From Rhodococcus maanshanensis NBRC 100610 (GTDB taxonomy: Bacteria; Actinomycetota; Actinomycetes; Mycobacteriales; Mycobacteriaceae), in the NCBI RefSeq assembly GCF_001894865.1, contig NZ_BCXA01000031.1, positions 1 through 64,000 of the forward strand: 64,000 nt of DNA, written 5' to 3'. Under the pieces are notes generated by a model. The model was not told where the DNA came from. It did no database searches and was given only the letters and a program-made list of their open reading frames with translations. The position numbers and the translations under genes were made by a program. Below, in pieces: positions 53,552 to 63,380 of the stretch (the first letter of the stretch is position 1; each line of letters opens with the position of its first letter).

Positions 53552-54823
53552 ATGACCGATCCGCACGTCCCGGCGCTCGACCTGCCGAAGGGCTTCGACG
53601 TCACCGACCCCAAGCTGTACGGCGAACGCATGCCCTTCGCCGAGTTCGCTCAACTGCGCCGCTGCGCCCCTGTGTGGTGGAACGAGCAGGAACCCGGCAC
53701 CGGCGGCTTCCACGACGGCGGCTGCTGGGTGGTCTCGCGGCACGCCGACGTGCGCGACATCTCGCGCCGCCCCGAGCACTTCTCGAACCACGTGAACGGA
53801 TCGATCCCGCGGCACCAGGACGACATCTCCGCCGAGGAGTTGGAGGTGACCAAGCACGTCCTGATCAACAAGGACGCGCCCGAGCACACCCAGCTGCGCA
53901 AACTGGTCTCGCGGCTGTTCACCCCGCGCGCGGTCGAGTCGATGCGGGCCGCACTCGACGAGCGCGCTGACCTCATCGCCCGCACCGCGGTGGCGAACCC
54001 GAAGGGGGATTTCGTCTCCGAGGTCGCCAGCGAACTTCCGATGCAGGCGATCTCGGAACTGCTCGGGGTGCCGCAGGATGCCAGGAAGCAGCTCTTCGAG
54101 TGGTCCAACCAGATGACCGGATACGACGACGAGACCCTCGAGGGCGCGTCGCGGATGGCGTCGGCACAGATCCTCGGGTATGCCTACCAACTCGCGGAGG
54201 CGCGCCGCACGGAGCCGCTCGAGGACATCATCTCCACGCTCGTGCACGCCGATGTCGACGGGGAGGCACTGACCCCCGAGCAGTTCGGCTTCTTCGTGAT
54301 CATGCTCGCGGTCGCGGGCAACGAAACGACCCGAAACGCGACCACGCTCGGCATGATGGCGTTCATGGAGCACCCCGAGCAGTGGGAGCTGTACAAACGT
54401 GAGCGTCCCCGCACCGCGGCGGACGAGATAATCCGCTGGGCGTCGCCGTTGACCTCGCTGCAGCGAACGGCGCTGGTGGACACGGAAATCAGCGGAACCG
54501 CCATCAAGGCGGGACAGCGAGTGGTACTGCTGTACGGGTCCGCGAATTTCGACGAGGACGTATTCGACAACCCGCGCACTTTCGACATCACCAGGGATCC
54601 GAACCCGCACCTCGCCTTCGGCGGGACCGGGCCGCACTACTGCATCGGGGCCAATTTGGCCCGAATGGAACTGGACTTGATCTTCAACAAGATCGCAGAT
54701 CACATGCCCGACATCTCGAAGCTCGGTGACCCCCGCCGCCTGCAATCCGGATGGATCAACGGGGTCACGAGCTTCGAGGTCGGCTACGGTCCCCGCGCGT
54801 CTGGGTGTCCCGTAGCTCACTAG
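53552..54823 (+). CDS. Cytochrome P450, CYP125-like (steroid C26/C27 monooxygenase family)
   Basis: 423 residues. Strong resemblance to CYP125A1 (Mtb Rv3545c): AEFAQLRRCAPVWWNEQEPG near the N-terminus, GGFHDGGCWVVSR, IPRHQDDIS, FFVIMLAVAGNETTRNATTLGMMAF in the I-helix, and GWINGVTSF plus the terminal CPVAH tail. Heme ligand in FGGTGPHYCIGANLARME. CYP125 hydroxylates C26/C27 of cholest-4-en-3-one and can oxidise it to the acid, the first step of side-chain degradation. It precedes the YrbE/Mce genes by 30 bases. Confidence 0.9.
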   Translation: MTDPHVPALDLPKGFDVTDPKLYGERMPFAEFAQLRRCAPVWWNEQEPGTGGFHDGGCWVVSRHADVRDISRRPEHFSNHVNGSIPRHQDDISAEELEVTKHVLINKDAPEHTQLRKLVSRLFTPRAVESMRAALDERADLIARTAVANPKGDFVSEVASELPMQAISELLGVPQDARKQLFEWSNQMTGYDDETLEGASRMASAQILGYAYQLAEARRTEPLEDIISTLVHADVDGEALTPEQFGFFVIMLAVAGNETTRNATTLGMMAFMEHPEQWELYKRERPRTAADEIIRWASPLTSLQRTALVDTEISGTAIKAGQRVVLLYGSANFDEDVFDNPRTFDITRDPNPHLAFGGTGPHYCIGANLARMELDLIFNKIADHMPDISKLGDPRRLQSGWINGVTSFEVGYGPRASGCPVAH

Positions 54824-54853
54824 CAGGGCGTGCACACGACGAGGGGAGGGCTC

Positions 54854-55621
54854 GTGGCGAGTACGACGCTGAAGGGGCCGATGCGCGAGCTCGGCCACTT
54901 CTACCGGATGGGGGCGGACGTCGCGGTCGGGTTGGTGCGCACCCGATTCCAGGTCCAGGAGTTCCTGGAACAGAGCTGGATGATCGCGCGCGTGTCGATC
55001 GTGCCGACGGTGCTGGTCGCGGTGCCGTTCACCGTGCTGGTCAGCTTCACACTCAACATCCTGCTCCGTGAGATCGGGGCGGCCGACCTCAGCGGGGCCG
55101 GGGCCGCGCTCGGCGCGGTGACCCAGGTGGGCCCGGTGGTGACCGTGCTGATCGTTGCGGGTGCCGGGGCCACCGCGATCTGCGCCGACCTCGGCTCGCG
55201 CACCATCCGCGAGGAGATCGACGCGATGGAGGTGCTCGGCATAGACCCGGTCACCCGGCTGGTGATCCCGCGGGTGGTGGCGTCGACGGTGGTCGCGCTG
55301 CTGTTGAACGGCCTGGTGTGCGTGATCGGCATCGCGGGCGGTTTCGTGTTCTCGGTGTTCCTGCAGGGGGTCAACCCCGGCGCGTTCGCGGACGGCATCA
55401 CGCTGCTGACCGGCCTACCGGAGGTGGCGATCTCGATGGTGAAGGCGGCGCTGTTCGGTCTGCTCGCCGGCCTGGTCGCCTGTTACCGCGGACTGACCGT
55501 GCGCGGTGGGCCCAAGGGCGTGGGGGAGGCGGTCAACGAGACCGTGGTCTACGCCTTCATGGCGCTGTTCGTGGTCAACACCATCGTGACCGCGGTCGGC
55601 ATCCGGCTGACGGCGGGCTGA
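54854..55621 (+). CDS. yrbEA: YrbE-type permease A of Mce transporter
   Basis: 255 residues (Mtb YrbE4A is 254). Integral membrane permease of an Mce lipid/sterol importer. Hydrophobic segments include VPTVLVAVPFTVLVSFTLNILL and VVALLLNGLVCVIGIAGGFVFSVFL. The EQ-loop-like GARTIREEIDAMEVLGIDPVTRLV type stretch is present (SRTIREEIDAMEVLGIDP). The run LREIGAADLSGAG resembles YrbE4A more than other paralogues, as far as memory allows. I chose GTG 54854, preceded by GAGGGGAGGG. Confidence 0.9.
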   Translation: MASTTLKGPMRELGHFYRMGADVAVGLVRTRFQVQEFLEQSWMIARVSIVPTVLVAVPFTVLVSFTLNILLREIGAADLSGAGAALGAVTQVGPVVTVLIVAGAGATAICADLGSRTIREEIDAMEVLGIDPVTRLVIPRVVASTVVALLLNGLVCVIGIAGGFVFSVFLQGVNPGAFADGITLLTGLPEVAISMVKAALFGLLAGLVACYRGLTVRGGPKGVGEAVNETVVYAFMALFVVNTIVTAVGIRLTAG

Positions 55622-55625
55622 CGCG

Positions 55626-56477
55626 ATGGCACTGGCGACGACCGGCAAGTTCGGCCGTACCCGCAACAGGGCCGCGGGCCTGTCCCGAGCCGTGGACGAC
55701 ATCGGCCGCCAGGCGGTGTTCTTCGTCCGCGCGCTCGCGCACGTGCCGTGGGCGCTGCGCAAGCATCCCAAGGAGGTGCTCCGGCTGATCGCGGAGATCA
55801 GTATGGGCACAGGGGCATTGGCCCTGATCGGCGGGACCGTGGCGGTGGTCGGGTTTCTCACCCTCGCGTCCGGCGGCACGATCGCGATCCAGGGCTTCAG
55901 CTCGCTGGGCAACATCGGGGTCGAGGCGCTGACCGGGTTCTTCTCCGCCTTCATCAACGTGCGGATCGCGGCGCCGGTGATCGCGGGCATCGGCCTCTCG
56001 GCCACCATCGGCGCCGGTTCGACCGCTCAGCTCGGTGCGATGCGGATCAGCGAGGAGATCGACGCGCTCGAATCGATGGCGATCAGTTCCGTTCCGTACG
56101 TGGTCAGTACCAGGGTGGTCGCGGGCATGATCTCGATCCTGCCGCTCTACTCCCTGGCGCTGGTCGCGTCGTTCCTGGCGGGCCGGTTCACCACCGTGGT
56201 GCTGTTCGGCCAGTCGTCCGGTCTCTACGACCACTACTTCTCGACCTTCCTGGACCCGATCGATGTGATGTGGTCGTTCGTGCAGGTCCTCGCGATGGCG
56301 ATGCTGGTCATGCTGATCCACACCTACTACGGCTACCACGCGACGGGTGGGCCCTCCGGGGTCGGCACCGCGGTTGGTCGCGCGGTCCGGCTGTCGCTGA
56401 TCTGTGTGGTCGCGGTGACCCTGCTCGTCTCGCTTGCCATCTACGGCGGGTCCGGCAACTTCAACCTGTCGGGATAG
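55626..56477 (+). CDS. yrbEB: YrbE-type permease B of Mce transporter
   Basis: 283 residues, slightly longer at the N-terminus than permease A (about 40 polar residues including a basic start). Segments ISMGTGALALIGGTVAVVGFLTL and VAGMISILPLYSLALVASFLAGRF are transmembrane; ISEEIDALESMAISSVPYVVSTR is the conserved cytoplasmic coupling loop contacting the MceG/Mkl ATPase. It lies four bases after permease A. Together they form the membrane channel; the ATPase gene is not in the window, as is usual. Confidence 0.9.
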   Translation: MALATTGKFGRTRNRAAGLSRAVDDIGRQAVFFVRALAHVPWALRKHPKEVLRLIAEISMGTGALALIGGTVAVVGFLTLASGGTIAIQGFSSLGNIGVEALTGFFSAFINVRIAAPVIAGIGLSATIGAGSTAQLGAMRISEEIDALESMAISSVPYVVSTRVVAGMISILPLYSLALVASFLAGRFTTVVLFGQSSGLYDHYFSTFLDPIDVMWSFVQVLAMAMLVMLIHTYYGYHATGGPSGVGTAVGRAVRLSLICVVAVTLLVSLAIYGGSGNFNLSG

Positions 56478-56485
56478 GGAGGCAG

Positions 56486-57655
56486 ATGCGCACGAACGGG
56501 TACAAGCTGGCCGCACTCGCGCTCGTCACGGCAATCGGGGGTGTCGTCGCGCTGGCCGTGGCGATGTTCGATCAGTCCTTCTCCGACCGGGTTCCGGTGA
56601 CCGTCGTCGCCCAGCGCGCGGGCCTGGTGATGGATCCGGGCGCCAGGGTGAAGATGGCGGGCGTCACCGTCGGCGCCGTCGAGTCGATCACCCAGTCCGG
56701 CGAGTCCACCGCGCTCCTGTCGCTGCTGATCGATCCCAATGCACTCGACGCGATCCCGGCGAACGTCGACGTGCAGGTCACGTCGAACACGGCGTTCGGA
56801 GCCAAGTACGTCAGCATGTCCGCGCCCGAGCATCCCAGCACGGAGCGGCTCGCCGCGGGTTCGACCATCGATGCCTCGCACGTGACGGTGGAGATGAACA
56901 CGGTCTTCGAGAACCTGACCGAGGTGCTGCGCACGGTGCAGCCCGAGAAGCTGGACGCCACGCTGGCCGCCCTCTCGTCCGCGCTGCAGGGACGCGGTGA
57001 CCGGCTCGGTGTCGCACTGGGACAGGCGGACTCGTCGCTGGTCGAGTTCGCGACGGCCAGGGGCGCGCTGGACCAGGTGCTGACCGAGCTGCCGCCGGTG
57101 ACCGACACCTACGCCGCGATCGCCCCGGACCTGATGCGTTCGCTCGGCGCCCTGACCACCACCGGGAACACCGTGGTGGACCGGCAGGCGGACCTGGACC
57201 TGTTACTGCTCGAGGTGACGGGGCTCGCGAACACCGGGGGCGAGGTGTTGACACAGAACAGCAACGCAGCCGTCGACGTGGTCTCGCTGCTGCGCCCGAC
57301 CGCGGTGCTCCTCGAGGAGTACTCGCCGGTGATCCCCTGCATGTTCACCGGACTGCAGGAGAGCAAGAAGATCGGCGACGGTGCGTACAACGGACAGCCG
57401 GGAATCAAGATGTCGATCGGCCTGATCGCGGGCACCGAGCCCTATCACTACCCGGACGACCTGCCCAAGGTCGCGGCGACCGGCGGCCCGCACTGCATGG
57501 GACTGCCACTGCGTGACCCGAACGTCAACGCTCCCTTCCTGGTAACCGATATCGGAGTGAATCCCTTTGACCCGCAGCGTCAACCGAATGGCGGCATGCC
57601 GAGCGGTGCGACAGCGAACCTGATGACCTACCTGTTCGGAACGGCGGTCCGATGA
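56486..57655 (+). CDS. mceA: Mce family protein, MceA
   Basis: 389 residues. A signal-anchor LAALALVTAIGGVVALAVAMF at about 8-28, an MCE domain at about 38-115 (PVTVVAQRAGLVMDPGARVKMAGVTVGAVESI) and an extended helical/Pro region after it. MceA-F assemble a periplasmic tunnel that carries lipid or sterol substrate to the YrbE permeases. ATG 56486 with AGGGAGG upstream. Overlaps mceB by four bases. Confidence 0.92.
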   Translation: MRTNGYKLAALALVTAIGGVVALAVAMFDQSFSDRVPVTVVAQRAGLVMDPGARVKMAGVTVGAVESITQSGESTALLSLLIDPNALDAIPANVDVQVTSNTAFGAKYVSMSAPEHPSTERLAAGSTIDASHVTVEMNTVFENLTEVLRTVQPEKLDATLAALSSALQGRGDRLGVALGQADSSLVEFATARGALDQVLTELPPVTDTYAAIAPDLMRSLGALTTTGNTVVDRQADLDLLLLEVTGLANTGGEVLTQNSNAAVDVVSLLRPTAVLLEEYSPVIPCMFTGLQESKKIGDGAYNGQPGIKMSIGLIAGTEPYHYPDDLPKVAATGGPHCMGLPLRDPNVNAPFLVTDIGVNPFDPQRQPNGGMPSGATANLMTYLFGTAVR

Positions 57656-58689
57656 AGGTGCTGGGACACAGGGTGCGTGGGTACACCGTCAAGTTCGGGA
57701 TCTTCGTGCTGGTGATGCTGCTGGTGAACGCGGGACTGATCCTCGTGTTCGGCCAGTTGCGTGGCGGCGGCGCGAGCGCGTACGCCGCCGAGTTCACCAG
57801 CGTGTCCGGGCTCAAGCCCGGCGACAAGGTGCGGATCGCGGGGGTGCCGGTTGGCGCGGTCAGCTCGGTCGAGCTAGGCGAGAACCGCCGGGCACAGGTG
57901 GAGTTCACGGTCGACGCCGGGAACACGGTCACCGTCGTGACCAGGGCCGCGGTGCGATACCAGGACCTGGTCGGCAACCGGTACCTCGAGCTGCTCGACA
58001 GTCCGGGCACCTCAGAGCCGCTGGTCGAGGGTGCGACCATCCCGGTCGAACGCACGGCGCCCGCACTGGATCTCGATGCCCTGCTCGGCGGTTTCAAACC
58101 GCTCTTCCAGGCCCTGGATCCGGAGCAGGTGAACGCACTGTCGATGTCGCTGCTGGAGGTGTTCCAGGGGCAGTCCGGGACCGTCACGTCGGTGCTCGCG
58201 CACACGGGCACGCTCACCAACACCCTGGCGGACCGCGACGAGCTGATCGGTCGGGTGATCGACAATCTCGACGGGGTGCTGAACGAACTGCGCACTCGCG
58301 GTGGGCAGTTCAGCGGAACCCTGGACCACCTGCAGCAGCTGGTCAGCGGTCTGGACACGGACCGTCAGTTGATCGGCGATGCGGTCACGAGCGTGAACAC
58401 CGCCACCGGCACCTTCGCCGACCTGCTCACCGACACGCGGCCGAACATCGCGGGCACCCTGACCGAGCTGAACGCGAGCCTGGATCCGCTGATCGAGCAG
58501 CAGGGGGAGCTCAACCGGATCGTGGAATCGATGCCGGCGAACTACCGGCAGCTCATCCGGGTCGGCGCGTACGGCTCGTTCTTCAACTTCTACCTGTGCG
58601 GGATCGCGATGAAGGTCGACGGTGCCGACGGCAGGCCGATCACGGTCGACCTGGTCGACCAGAAGACCGGAAGGTGCGCGCCGCGATGA
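57652..58689 (+). CDS. mceB: Mce family protein, MceB
   Basis: 345 residues. An anchor helix FGIFVLVMLLVNAGLILVFG at about 13-32, MCE domain from AAEFTSVSGLKPGDKVRIAGVPVGAVSSVEL, a long coiled-helix region and a C-terminal CGIAMKVDG. Part of the periplasmic tunnel. Its ATG and the mceC ATG both overlap neighbouring stops (ATGA), so mceA-C are coupled. Confidence 0.92.
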   Translation: MKVLGHRVRGYTVKFGIFVLVMLLVNAGLILVFGQLRGGGASAYAAEFTSVSGLKPGDKVRIAGVPVGAVSSVELGENRRAQVEFTVDAGNTVTVVTRAAVRYQDLVGNRYLELLDSPGTSEPLVEGATIPVERTAPALDLDALLGGFKPLFQALDPEQVNALSMSLLEVFQGQSGTVTSVLAHTGTLTNTLADRDELIGRVIDNLDGVLNELRTRGGQFSGTLDHLQQLVSGLDTDRQLIGDAVTSVNTATGTFADLLTDTRPNIAGTLTELNASLDPLIEQQGELNRIVESMPANYRQLIRVGAYGSFFNFYLCGIAMKVDGADGRPITVDLVDQKTGRCAPR

Positions 58690-59708
58690 GGAACATGGTG
58701 GAGAGCCACGCGGTGCGGGCCGGGGTGATCGGCCTCGCCGTCACCGCGGCGGTTGTACTGACCGCGCTGCAGTATCAGGACCTTCAGTTCCTGAAGTCCG
58801 GGGTGGGGTACAGCGCGGTGTTCGACGACGCCAGCGGGCTGGCGGTCGGCGACGAGGTCAACGCCGCGGGGGTGAAGATCGGCACCGTCGAGGAGATCGG
58901 TGTCGAGGGCGGGCGCGCCCTGGTGAGCTTCACCCTCGACGGATCGATCGGGATGGGGGAGAGCACCGCCGCCGCCATCACCACCATGTCGCTGCTCGGC
59001 AAGCGGGCCGTCACCCTCGACCTGACGGATGACGGCCGGATGCCGGTCGGCGGGCAGATCCCGCTCGAACGCACCCGATCGGCGTACTCGTTGCCGGATG
59101 TCCTCGGCGACCTGACGACCACGGTGGAGGACATCGACCTGGACCAGCTGTCGGCCTCGCTGGACGAGGTGGGGAAGGTGATGGCGGACAGCGCCCCGAA
59201 TCTGCGGCCGGCCCTCGACGGCGTCAGCCGGATCTCCACCAGCCTCAGCAGCCGTGACGAGACCCTGCGGGCGCTGCTCGCCGATGCGAACAACGTGGCA
59301 GGCCTGCTCGCCGAGCGCGGCCCACAGGTCAATTCCTTACTCGTGGACGGGAATGCGCTGCTCGGCGAGCTCGTCAGTCGCCAGGGCGCCCTGTCCGAGG
59401 TGATCACCAACGTCTCAGCCGTCTCGACCCAGTTGAGCGGGCTGGTGCGCGACAACGAGGCGCAGCTGAGCCCGGTTCTCGACGAGCTCAACACCGTGGT
59501 GGGGATCCTGCAGAAGAACCGGGACAACCTGGCACAGGGCATCGACGGGTTGGGGACCTATGTCGGCACCCTCGGCGACACCGTGGCCAGCGGCCCGTTC
59601 TACTACGCGTACATCCAGAACCTGATGCCCGCCCAGTACACCCAGCCGCTGATCAATGCGATGTTCGGGCTGCCGCCCGCCCCGCTGCCGATTCCGGAGG
59701 TCCGCTGA
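58686..59708 (+). CDS. mceC: Mce family protein, MceC
   Basis: 340 residues. An N-terminal anchor at about 10-30 (GVIGLAVTAAVVLTAL), MCE domain YSAVFDDASGLAVGDEVNAAGVKIGTVEEIGV, then long helices. Typical MceC length is 340-380. Start ATG 58686 overlaps the mceB stop, and its stop shares a base with the mceD ATG. Confidence 0.92.
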   Translation: MRNMVESHAVRAGVIGLAVTAAVVLTALQYQDLQFLKSGVGYSAVFDDASGLAVGDEVNAAGVKIGTVEEIGVEGGRALVSFTLDGSIGMGESTAAAITTMSLLGKRAVTLDLTDDGRMPVGGQIPLERTRSAYSLPDVLGDLTTTVEDIDLDQLSASLDEVGKVMADSAPNLRPALDGVSRISTSLSSRDETLRALLADANNVAGLLAERGPQVNSLLVDGNALLGELVSRQGALSEVITNVSAVSTQLSGLVRDNEAQLSPVLDELNTVVGILQKNRDNLAQGIDGLGTYVGTLGDTVASGPFYYAYIQNLMPAQYTQPLINAMFGLPPAPLPIPEVR

Positions 59709-60967
59709 TGATCACCTGGCGCAGGATGGCCGTCGGCGGGGTTGGGCTCGCACTGGCAGTCGCGGTCGCGGTGTCCGGTTACCTTGCGGTGGACCACTTC
59801 CGGCACTACCGGGTGACCGCCTACTTCACCTCCGTCACCGGCCTGTACGTCGGTGACGACGTGCGCGTGGTCGGGGTCGACGTCGGCAAGGTGACCGGCA
59901 TCGACCCGGAAGGCGACCGGATGCGGGTGCGCCTCGAACTGGATCGCTCGGTGCCCGTGGCGGCGGACGCGAAGGCGGTGATCGTCGCGCAGTCCCTCGT
60001 CTCCGCGCGGTTCGTCCAGCTGACCCCGGCGGTGACGGAGGACTCGACACCGGCCCTGGCCGACGGTGCCGAGATCGGACTCGATCGCACCGCCGTCCCC
60101 GTCGAATGGGATCGGGTCAAGCAGGAACTGGGCCGGGCGGCGGAGGCATTGGGACCGAACGGGGACGATCGCGGTCCCGCGGCGAACCTGCTCGACGGGG
60201 CGGGAACGGCGTTGCAGGGCAACGGTGCCGCGTTGGGGGAGTCCGTGGTGGAGCTGTCGCGGGCGATGAGCACCCTCTCCGGCAGCGGCGGTGACCTGTT
60301 CGGCACGATCCGAGGTCTGCAGGCTTTCACCACCGCCTTGGCCGCCAGCAACGAGCAGATCGTGCAGTTCCAGGGCCGCCTTGCCACGGTGACGGGGGTA
60401 CTGGCCGAGAGCCGAACGCAATTGGCGCCCGCGCTGGCACAGCTGGACACCGCGATCGCCGACGTGCAGCGTTTCGTCGCCCAGAACCGGGCCGGTCTGA
60501 CCGGGCAGGTACGCAAGCTCGCGGACGTGTCGCAGGTGTTGGTGGACAAGAAGGACGGCCTCGAGAAGGTGCTGCACCTGGGGCCGACCGCATTGTCGAA
60601 CTACTACAACGTCTATCGGCCGGCGCAGGGCGCGATGGTCGGGGTGCCCGCCTTCCAGAACATCGGCAACCCGATCGACCTGATATGCGGCGGCATCGCG
60701 GGCCTGGCGAACGAGACGTCCGAGAAGGGCGCGGAACTGTGTGCCCAGTACCTCGGTCCGCTGCTGAACACCGTCCGGGCCAACTACCCGGACCTGAGTC
60801 TCAATCCGACGCGTGCGCTCGGCGCCACCCCGGACCAGTTGGTGTACAGCGAACCGCAGTTGAAGCCGGCGGCGGCCGGCACGTCGATGCCTGCGCTGAC
60901 CATGCCGACGGTTCCGGTGCCGCCGAATCTGGCCGAGCTGATGACACCAGGGAGGTCGACCCGATGA
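59708..60967 (+). CDS. mceD: Mce family protein, MceD
   Basis: 419 residues. Anchor at about 12-28 (GLALAVAVAVSGYLAV), MCE domain VTAYFTSVTGLYVGDDVRVVGVDVGKVTGI, a long helical stretch and a C-terminal Pro-rich tail (TMPTVPVPPNLAEL). Overlaps mceE by four bases. Confidence 0.92.
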   Translation: MITWRRMAVGGVGLALAVAVAVSGYLAVDHFRHYRVTAYFTSVTGLYVGDDVRVVGVDVGKVTGIDPEGDRMRVRLELDRSVPVAADAKAVIVAQSLVSARFVQLTPAVTEDSTPALADGAEIGLDRTAVPVEWDRVKQELGRAAEALGPNGDDRGPAANLLDGAGTALQGNGAALGESVVELSRAMSTLSGSGGDLFGTIRGLQAFTTALAASNEQIVQFQGRLATVTGVLAESRTQLAPALAQLDTAIADVQRFVAQNRAGLTGQVRKLADVSQVLVDKKDGLEKVLHLGPTALSNYYNVYRPAQGAMVGVPAFQNIGNPIDLICGGIAGLANETSEKGAELCAQYLGPLLNTVRANYPDLSLNPTRALGATPDQLVYSEPQLKPAAAGTSMPALTMPTVPVPPNLAELMTPGRSTR

Positions 60968-62070
60968 CGAAGCGCGCGTGGGGGATCGGCGGCGCGATGG
61001 TGGCCGCCGCGACGCTGCTGTCCGGCTGCCAGTGGAGCGGGCTGAACTCGGTGGCCCTGCCCGGCGCCGCGGGCCGGGGCGAGGGGAGCTACACCGTGGT
61101 GATCGAGATGCCCGACGTCACCACGATCAGCCCGAATTCGCCGGTGCTCGTCGATGACGTCACGGTCGGCAGCATCAGCGCCATCGAGACACAGAACTGG
61201 CATGCGAGAGTGACTGTGTCGCTCGAGGATTCGGTACAGCTACCTGCGAACGCGACCGCGAAGATCGGCCAGACCAGCCTGCTCGGCTCCAAGCACATCG
61301 CGTTGGCGGCGCCGACCGATGTCGCACCGGAGGGCAGGCTCGAAGAGGGGTCCGTGATCCCGCTGGCCTCGGCGGGGGTGTATCCGACCACCGAGGAGGC
61401 GCTGACCGCGCTGTCCGTCGTCCTCAACGGTGGCGGGCTCGCCCAGGTGCAGACCATCACCACCGAACTGAACAAGGCGCTCGACGGAAGGCAGGCCGCG
61501 GTGCGGGACCTGTTGCCGCAGCTGGACTCGCTCACCGAGATCCTGGACCGGCAGCGGGAGGCGATGGTGACCACCATGGCGAACCTTGACCAGTTCGCGG
61601 GCGAGATCAGCTCACAGCGAGACGTTCTCGGTCAGGCCCTCGAGACCCTTGACCCGGCGATGGCGGTGCTGGCAGCGCAGCGCGCCGACCTGACGGCCGC
61701 CCTCGACGCGGTCGGGAGATTCGGCGCCGTGGGGACGGACCTCGTGAACCGGAGCCGCGAGGATCTCAAGGCCGACCTCGCGGCACTGGAGCCGACCCTG
61801 GCCAAGGTCGTCGAGGCGGGGCCGGACCTGATCAACAACCTGGGCAACCTCAGTACCTTCCCGTTCCCGCAGACGGCGATCGACCAGGGCATGCGCGGCG
61901 ACTACACGAATCTGTGGGCGCTGATGGACCTGACCTCGGATCGATTGCGGACCGGGCTCGGCTTCGGAACGCCGTTCGGTCCGCCGCCGTCCGTGTCCGG
62001 CGGCATGCCGACCAACCCGATGACCGCGCCGCTCACGGCCGCGGCAGGCCAGCAGGGGAGCGTTCGATGA
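60964..62070 (+). CDS. mceE: Mce family lipoprotein, MceE
   Basis: 368 residues. Lipoprotein signal: the lipobox LLSGC with Cys at about 22 follows a basic-hydrophobic start (MTKRAWGIGGAMVAAAT). MceE is the lipid-anchored member of most Mce operons. The MCE domain is YTVVIEMPDVTTISPNSPVLVDDVTVGSISAI. Its C-terminus ends in Pro/Gly (GFGTPFGPPPSVSGG). Confidence 0.93.
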   Translation: MTKRAWGIGGAMVAAATLLSGCQWSGLNSVALPGAAGRGEGSYTVVIEMPDVTTISPNSPVLVDDVTVGSISAIETQNWHARVTVSLEDSVQLPANATAKIGQTSLLGSKHIALAAPTDVAPEGRLEEGSVIPLASAGVYPTTEEALTALSVVLNGGGLAQVQTITTELNKALDGRQAAVRDLLPQLDSLTEILDRQREAMVTTMANLDQFAGEISSQRDVLGQALETLDPAMAVLAAQRADLTAALDAVGRFGAVGTDLVNRSREDLKADLAALEPTLAKVVEAGPDLINNLGNLSTFPFPQTAIDQGMRGDYTNLWALMDLTSDRLRTGLGFGTPFGPPPSVSGGMPTNPMTAPLTAAAGQQGSVR

Positions 62071-63380
62071 TCCTGACCCGAATGGTCCGCACGCAGTTGA
62101 CGATCTTTGCGGTCATAGCGGTGATCGGCATGACCGCGGCCGCGGTCTCCTACCTGAGGGTTCCGACGGCGCTCGGCATCGGCCGGTACACGGTGACCGT
62201 GGAACTGCCGAATGCCGGAGGCCTGTACCGCAACGCGAACGTCACCTACCGGGGTGACACCGTCGGCCGGGTGCGGGAGGTGCGACTCGACCCGGACAGC
62301 GTGCGCGCCGAGCTGACGTTGGAGAGCGCGGTGCCGGTGCCGAGCAGCGACCTCGAGGTCGCGGTGCGCAGCGTGTCGGCGATCGGCGAGCAGTACCTGG
62401 ACCTGCAGCCGACCGGTACCGAGGGGCCCTACCTCGCCGACGGTGACGTCATCGCGGCCACCCAGGTGACCGTGCCGCAGGAGATCGGCCCGGTCCTCGA
62501 CCAGACGAAGGCGATGCTGGAATCGGTTCCGCGGGACAAGTTGCGCTCGGTGATCGACGAATCCGCGGCCGCCTTCGCAGGCCGGGCACCGGATCTCGCG
62601 CGGCTGTTGGACTCGACCACCTCGTTCATCGATCAGGCGTCGCAGGCGACCACTCCCGCGACCACGCTGGTGCAGCAGCTCGCCCCGCTGCTCGAGACCC
62701 AGGTGGTGACCGGCGATCAGATCCGGCAGTGGGCCACGAATGTGGCGCACCTGAGCGGCCAGCTGGCCACCGCCGACGGGTCGGTGCGCGGCGTCCTCGA
62801 CAAGGGCCCGGGGTTCGCCGACGAGGCCGACGCGCTGTTCCAGGACCTGCGTCCGACCTTGCCGCTGCTGCTGGCGAACCTGACCAGCACCGAGCAGGTC
62901 GCGGTCACCTACAACGCGTCTCTCGAGCAGGTACTGGTGATCCTGCCTCCGCTCATCGCGGCCCAGGAGACGGTGGTGCAGCGCGGCCAGGCCGACGGCG
63001 CCGCCAACGTCAACTTCCACCTGGAGGCCCAGGACCCGGCGGCCTGCTCGACCGGGTACCTGCCCGCCTCGGAGCGTCGTGATCCGACCCAGATGAGCGT
63101 CCCCGACACGCCCGCGGACCTCTACTGCAAGGTGCCGCAGGACTCGATCTTCGCGGTACGCGGGTCCAGGAACATCCCGTGCACGGAGGTGCCGGGCAAG
63201 CGGGCACCCAATCCCCAGATCTGCCGCAGCCCGGAGCCTTTCGTCCCGACCGGGACGAACGCGCCAGACGAGCTGTACACGGGCCCAGCGGGTACCCGTC
63301 ACAGCGATCTCGCCCCCGCCTCGGCGCCGGCGGAGGGGGCACCGGGATGGCAGCAGCTGCTGACAGGGCCGCGGCCATGA
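62067..63380 (+). CDS. mceF: Mce family protein, MceF
   Basis: 437 residues. Anchor at about 10-30 (LTIFAVIAVIGMTAAAVSYL), MCE domain YTVTVELPNAGGLYRNANVTYRGDTVGRVREV, a helical stretch and a C-terminal domain with four cysteines (AACSTG, LYCKVP, IPCTEV, QICRSP) that may form two disulfides. Overlaps the next gene by four bases, so the Mce-associated genes are translated with it. Confidence 0.92.
   Translation: MILTRMVRTQLTIFAVIAVIGMTAAAVSYLRVPTALGIGRYTVTVELPNAGGLYRNANVTYRGDTVGRVREVRLDPDSVRAELTLESAVPVPSSDLEVAVRSVSAIGEQYLDLQPTGTEGPYLADGDVIAATQVTVPQEIGPVLDQTKAMLESVPRDKLRSVIDESAAAFAGRAPDLARLLDSTTSFIDQASQATTPATTLVQQLAPLLETQVVTGDQIRQWATNVAHLSGQLATADGSVRGVLDKGPGFADEADALFQDLRPTLPLLLANLTSTEQVAVTYNASLEQVLVILPPLIAAQETVVQRGQADGAANVNFHLEAQDPAACSTGYLPASERRDPTQMSVPDTPADLYCKVPQDSIFAVRGSRNIPCTEVPGKRAPNPQICRSPEPFVPTGTNAPDELYTGPAGTRHSDLAPASAPAEGAPGWQQLLTGPRP

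Noticed and set aside
54824-54853. Separate promoter for the Mce genes
   Set aside because: Only 30 bases lie between the CYP125-like stop and the YrbE start, occupied by the GAGGGGAGGG ribosome site.
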